Assembly: GCF_900113955.1 (NCBI RefSeq)
Contig: NZ_FORH01000007.1
Coordinates: forward strand, 124,001 to 188,000
Direction of reading: 5' to 3'
Origin: Celeribacter neptunius
Lineage (GTDB): Bacteria; Pseudomonadota; Alphaproteobacteria; Rhodobacterales; Rhodobacteraceae
DNA: 64,000 nt
Shown: positions 60,634 to 64,000 of the stretch, in pieces
Numbering within the stretch: the first letter of the stretch is position 1
How the letters are laid out: each line of letters begins with the position of its first letter
The notes under the pieces: generated by a model
Told to the model about the DNA's origin: nothing
The model's database searches: none
What the model saw: the letters and a program-made list of their open reading frames with translations, nothing else
Program-made: the position numbers and the translations under genes

Positions 60634-62433
60634 TCAGGACAGGTGATGCACCTGCTGCAGGCCGTAGACCGGGGTGTCGAGCCCCTCCAGACGGGCTTTC
60701 AATTGCAAGGCCAGGTAGAGCGAATAGTGGCGCGACTGGTGCAGGTTGCCGCCCATGAACCAGAGATGTTCCTGTTGTGTCGGCTTCCACATGTTGCGCT
60801 GTTCGCCTTCCCAGGGGCCGGGGTCCTTGGTGGTGTCCGAGCCAAGCCCCCAGACCTTGCCGACCTTATCGGCGACCTCGGGGCTGATCAGATCCGCGGC
60901 CCAGCCGTTCATTGAGCCATAGCCCGTGGCCAGCACCACCAGATCGGCAGGCAGGCGCGTGCCATCGGTGAGAACGACCGCGTCTTCCTCGAAATGATCG
61001 ACGCCCCCCTTGGCGAGCTTCACCTCGCCATTGATGATCAGCTGGCTGGCGCCCACGTCGATGTAATAGCCGGAGCCACGCCGCAGATATTTCATGAACA
61101 GGCCGGAGCCGTCATCGCCCCAGTCGAGATCGAAGCCGGCCTTTTCCAGCCCTTGGTAGAACCCCGCGTCGCGCTCGCGCATCTGGTCATAGAGCGGGAT
61201 CTGGAACTCGTGCATGATCCTGTACGGCAGCGAGGCAAAGATCATGTCGGCCTTTTCGGTGGTCACCCCGTTGGCGAGGGCCTCTTCGGAATAGAGCGCG
61301 CCGAGGCCGATCTCCATCAGGCTGTCCGAGCGCACGATATGGGTCGAGGAGCGCTGGACCATCGTCACGTCGGCATCGCCCTCCCAGAGCGCGGCGCAGA
61401 TATCGTGGGCGGAGTTGTTCGAACCGATCACTACGACCTTCTTGCCGGCCCATTCATCCGGCCCTTCATGCTGTGAGGAATGCTGGATCGTGCCCTTGAA
61501 CGTCTCCATGCCGGGGAATTGCGGCATGTTCGGCTTGCCCGACATGCCGGTGGCGAGCACGAGCTGGGTGGGTTCCAGCGTGACTGTCTCGCCGTCGCGG
61601 TTGACCTCGACCGTCCATTTGCCCGAGGTCTCGTCATAGCTGGCCTGGGTCACTTCCGAGCGCGTCCAGTAATTGATCTCCATGACCTTGGTGTACATCT
61701 CGAGCCAGTCACCGACCTTGTCCTTGGGGGTGAACACCGGCCAGTTGTCGGGGAACTTGATATAGGGCAGGTGGTCATACCAGATCGGATCATGCAGGCA
61801 GAGCGACTTGTAGCGCGAGCGCCACTGATCGCCGGGCCGGTCGTGCTTGTCCAAGACGATGGCGGAGACGCCCAATTGGCGCAGCCGCGCGCCAAGCGCG
61901 ATGCCGCCCTGACCGCCACCGATGATGACGACATAGGGTTGTGTGCCATAGCCGAGATCGGCCTCCTCGGCCTCGCGGCGTTCTTTCCACGAGCTGCGGT
62001 TCTTCTGCGCGCCATGCTCGGCGCCCATCGGACGGCGGGTGCCGCGGTTTTCTTCGAACCCCTTGAGCTCCTGTAAGGCGGTGAGCAATGTCCAGATCCG
62101 GCTGTCGCGGAGCCGCATAAGCCCCCAGCCGCGCCCGGTCTTGGTCTCGAAAGTGACCCAGGCGGTGATCACGCCGTCCTCCTCGGCAGGGATCTCGCCC
62201 GACTGGATCTCGAACTTGCCCGGGCGGGTGTGTTCGAGCTGGCTGCGCAACATGTCGGCGACACCTTCGGGGCCTTCGACCGTCTTCAGGTTCCAGCTGA
62301 CCGCGACGAGATCACGCCAATAGCTGTCGGTCGCGAACAAGTCCGCGGCACGGTCGATATCGCCGCTCTCAAGGGCGGCGTTGAGGCTGTCGAGCACCTC
62401 TTGGGTCTGGTTGGTTGCTGAACTGTCGAGCAT
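60634..62433 (-). CDS. FAD/NAD(P)-dependent monooxygenase with N-terminal SnoaL-like domain
   Basis: The 599-aa protein starts at ATG 62433 (MLDSSATNQTQEVLDSLNAALESGD) behind GAGGAGGAG. Residues 1-130 form an NTF2/SnoaL-like domain, and 165-590 a flavin monooxygenase. FAD site VVIIGGGQGGIALGARLRQLG, Baeyer-Villiger-like GDQWRSRYKSLCLHDP, NADP site VVVIGSNNSAHDICAALWEG and ATG motif LVVLATGYGS are present. It probably hydroxylates or inserts oxygen into a small ketone or amine; substrate unknown. It lies between the AcoR-like regulator and the alcohol dehydrogenase on one strand. Confidence 0.9.
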   Translation of the reverse strand: MLDSSATNQTQEVLDSLNAALESGDIDRAADLFATDSYWRDLVAVSWNLKTVEGPEGVADMLRSQLEHTRPGKFEIQSGEIPAEEDGVITAWVTFETKTGRGWGLMRLRDSRIWTLLTALQELKGFEENRGTRRPMGAEHGAQKNRSSWKERREAEEADLGYGTQPYVVIIGGGQGGIALGARLRQLGVSAIVLDKHDRPGDQWRSRYKSLCLHDPIWYDHLPYIKFPDNWPVFTPKDKVGDWLEMYTKVMEINYWTRSEVTQASYDETSGKWTVEVNRDGETVTLEPTQLVLATGMSGKPNMPQFPGMETFKGTIQHSSQHEGPDEWAGKKVVVIGSNNSAHDICAALWEGDADVTMVQRSSTHIVRSDSLMEIGLGALYSEEALANGVTTEKADMIFASLPYRIMHEFQIPLYDQMRERDAGFYQGLEKAGFDLDWGDDGSGLFMKYLRRGSGYYIDVGASQLIINGEVKLAKGGVDHFEEDAVVLTDGTRLPADLVVLATGYGSMNGWAADLISPEVADKVGKVWGLGSDTTKDPGPWEGEQRNMWKPTQQEHLWFMGGNLHQSRHYSLYLALQLKARLEGLDTPVYGLQQVHHLS

Positions 62434-62543
62434 CGCATCTCCTCCTCTGTGCGTGTTGTGAGGGGAAGTATGGGGTTCTGAAACCGAGGCGATCCATGCC
62501 CGCGACGGCAAACGGGCGAAGAAAAAGGGTCGTTGCAGCGCAG

Positions 62544-62563
62544 CATGTTGCGCGCGCAACATG
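62544..62563. promoter_or_regulatory. Perfect 20-bp palindrome upstream of the monooxygenase gene
   Basis: CATGTTGCGC is followed by its exact inverse GCGCAACATG, about 110 bp before the monooxygenase ATG. Extra half-sites GTTGCA (62532-62537) and GCAACA (62567-62572) flank it. The position suits an upstream activator site for the adjacent AcoR-like protein. Confidence 0.65.
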
Positions 62564-62574
62564 GGTGCAACATT

Positions 62575-64000
62575 TCACTCAGGCGGGCGCAACCCGGCGG
62601 CCCGCATCCGGCGCAGGATGGTCGAGCGGTTGACCCCGAAGCGTCGCGCCGCGCGGGCCATGTTCCAGTCGCAGGCGATAAGAACCTGTTCCAGCGATGC
62701 CCAGGGGTTTGCCGGCGTGGCCGGTCCGTCCTCTGGTCCGTCCACCGGCCCGTCCGCAGGCTCGCAGCCGACCGGACTGGGCAAGTCGGGCAGGTCGATC
62801 ACTGGTCCGACGCAAAGCGCGGCAGCGGTGTCGAGCACCTGTTCAAGCTCGCGGATATTGCCGGGCCAGGTCCGTCCCATCAGCTCGGCGCGCGCCGAGG
62901 GCGACAGGCGGATCGTATCGGCGGCGTGGCGGCGCAGATGGCGCGACATCAGCCAGTCGAGGTCGCGCCGCATCCTGAGCGGCGGGACGCTGAGAATGCA
63001 GCCCGTCAACCGATGAAACAAGGTGCGCGGTAAGGCGATCCGGGCCGGATCAAGACAGCTTGTCGAAAGTGTGCGCAGGTCGGGCCTGCGGTCGAGCAGG
63101 CCGCTCAGCGCGATGGCCGTTTCGGGGCTCAACTCCTCGATCCGGCGCAGCATCAGCGTTGTCAGGCTCACCGTGTCCGGGCACAGTTCGGCGAGATCCT
63201 GCGGGGTCAGCGACGCGCATTCGAGGCTGATGAACCCCTGCGCCTTGCTCATCATGTGGATCGCGCGGGCGAGCTTGGTCTTGCCGGTGCCGGTCTCGCC
63301 CGTGATCAGCAGCGGCACCGTGCCCGGCGCCAGCCGTTCGGCCTGCCCCAAAAGGCGCGCCATTGCCGGATCGCCGCCACTCAGCCCGGCCAGCGCTCCG
63401 CCCCGTCGCATCCCGTGATGGGGCTGGCGCGGCGCCTTGGGCGCGATGGCATGGCCGAACAGGGCGCCGCCGTCGCGCATCTCGATCACCCGCTCTTCGG
63501 TGGGGCGGTCGCGCATCAGATCCGGCAGATCATCGACGCTCACGCTCAGCACCTCGTCGATCCGGCGCCCGAGGATTGGACCCGTTTCGGGGAACAAGCG
63601 GCGTGCGGCCCGGGTGTAGCCCAGCACGCGCCCCGCGCCGTCCAGGCGCACGGCGGCTTCGGGATCGACATCGAGGAATTCCGGGCTGGATGACAGTCGC
63701 AAGACCCAGTCGCGCGGGCTTTCCGCCATCAGATTGGCCATCTCGACGCGGCGCGCGGCCGAGGTCACGAGGCTCATCGCCAGGTTCTGACTGCTTTTGG
63801 GCGTGGGGGAGCGCAAAAGCGAGATGTCGAGCACGGCGGCCAATTGCCCGAGACTGTCAAAGATCGGCGCCGCGGTACAGGACAACGCCACATGCGCATT
63901 GCCGAAATGGTCGTCCTGATGCACGGTCACCGGTTCCTGCGTGACGATACAGGCGCCGACGCCACAGGTTCCGGCCAGATCCTCGGACCAGTTCGATCCG
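62575..64000 (-). CDS. AcoR-like regulator with degenerate AAA+ domain, N-terminus beyond window
   Basis: The frame is open to the window edge, with a GAF-type tail SEDLAGTCGVGACIVTQEPVTVHQDDHF at the edge, typical of AcoR. A Walker A motif (LLITGETGTGKTKLARAI) is intact. The expected GAFTGA loop is absent, and where TLFLDEI should be there is TLMLRRIEELSPETA. The AAA+ part is therefore shortened and lacks Walker B acids. The sensor region and C-terminal Fis-type HTH (MARAARRFGVNRSTILRRMRAAG) remain. It probably binds the palindromes near 62.55 kb and controls the monooxygenase-dehydrogenase pair, but hardly through sigma-54. Confidence 0.88.
   Translation of the reverse strand, partial: GSNWSEDLAGTCGVGACIVTQEPVTVHQDDHFGNAHVALSCTAAPIFDSLGQLAAVLDISLLRSPTPKSSQNLAMSLVTSAARRVEMANLMAESPRDWVLRLSSSPEFLDVDPEAAVRLDGAGRVLGYTRAARRLFPETGPILGRRIDEVLSVSVDDLPDLMRDRPTEERVIEMRDGGALFGHAIAPKAPRQPHHGMRRGGALAGLSGGDPAMARLLGQAERLAPGTVPLLITGETGTGKTKLARAIHMMSKAQGFISLECASLTPQDLAELCPDTVSLTTLMLRRIEELSPETAIALSGLLDRRPDLRTLSTSCLDPARIALPRTLFHRLTGCILSVPPLRMRRDLDWLMSRHLRRHAADTIRLSPSARAELMGRTWPGNIRELEQVLDTAAALCVGPVIDLPDLPSPVGCEPADGPVDGPEDGPATPANPWASLEQVLIACDWNMARAARRFGVNRSTILRRMRAAGLRPPE

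Noticed and set aside
62434-62543. A sigma-54 promoter for the monooxygenase gene
   Set aside because: Scanning the minus strand found no GG-N10-GC pair in a TGGCAC-N5-TTGC-like context.

Overview
The window looks like chromosomal DNA of a marine-type alphaproteobacterium of the Rhodobacteraceae (roseobacter group). The evidence is a high-GC composition, an Irr-type Fur regulator divergent from fabAB, a SAM/SAH-type leader in front of metK, a class II EPSP synthase, the carboxyspermidine polyamine pair, an IHF-beta/LapA/trpF/trpB string, and paired small Cys-rich DUF6455-like proteins. Most of it is core genome. No prophage, IS element, CRISPR array or complete defence system is visible.

Layout. 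0-5.6 kb: fabB (cut by the window edge) and fabA on the minus strand, divergent from irr; then tag, a YkgJ-like cysteine-cluster protein, an FKBP isomerase, a membrane protein and a glycosyltransferase-like protein. 5.8-16 kb: a translation/RNA/envelope block of miaB, an OmpA-like protein and a small lipoprotein that share a motif, phoH, ybeY, corC-like, lnt, riboswitch-metK, queF, a YdcZ/DUF606-like protein and trmB. 16-21.6 kb: an EamA transporter, an Ada-like regulator, an amidohydrolase, then aroA - membrane gene - cmk. 21.7-25 kb: a nitroreductase behind a perfect palindrome and an AT-richer membrane gene lie between cmk and rpsA. 25.7-29 kb: two DUF6455-like genes behind an FNR-type box, a DUF4405-like membrane protein, dgkA, an IMPACT-family protein, a rhodanese and a DUF2270-like protein. 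29.1-30.2 kb: an orphan HsdR-N-like nuclease gene of lower GC, flanked by related hairpins. 30.3-38 kb: rimO, a FadL-type porin, a cytochrome b561-YceI fusion, then ihfB-lapA-trpF-trpB.

38-40.7 kb: an unusual run of three small exported PepSY-like proteins followed by a membrane-anchored LuxR-type regulator. 40.7-44.5 kb (minus strand): DUF2237- and DUF2332-like proteins, pth, a glycerophosphodiesterase gene broken by one in-frame stop, and rplY. 44.7-51.8 kb: an MFS transporter, lldD, a PilJ-N-like periplasmic protein, the carboxynorspermidine dehydrogenase/decarboxylase pair, and a TetR/RidA divergent pair around a perfect palindrome. 51.9-58.9 kb: trpA (far from trpFB), a VOC protein, ychF, coniferyl aldehyde dehydrogenase, and a UDP-glucose dehydrogenase plus UDP-glucuronate epimerase pair. 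58.9-64 kb: tRNA-Ser(GCU), a Zn alcohol dehydrogenase, an FAD monooxygenase, and an AcoR-like regulator that runs off the window end.

The most unusual items are the PepSY-like/LuxR cluster, the AcoR-like regulator that has lost the GAFTGA loop and Walker B, the nonsense-interrupted glycerophosphodiesterase, the FNR-boxed DUF6455 pair, and a diverged inverted repeat shared by the 14.4 kb and 54.6 kb intergenic regions. None is proven to be a new system. All assignments come from reading the sequence, without database searches.
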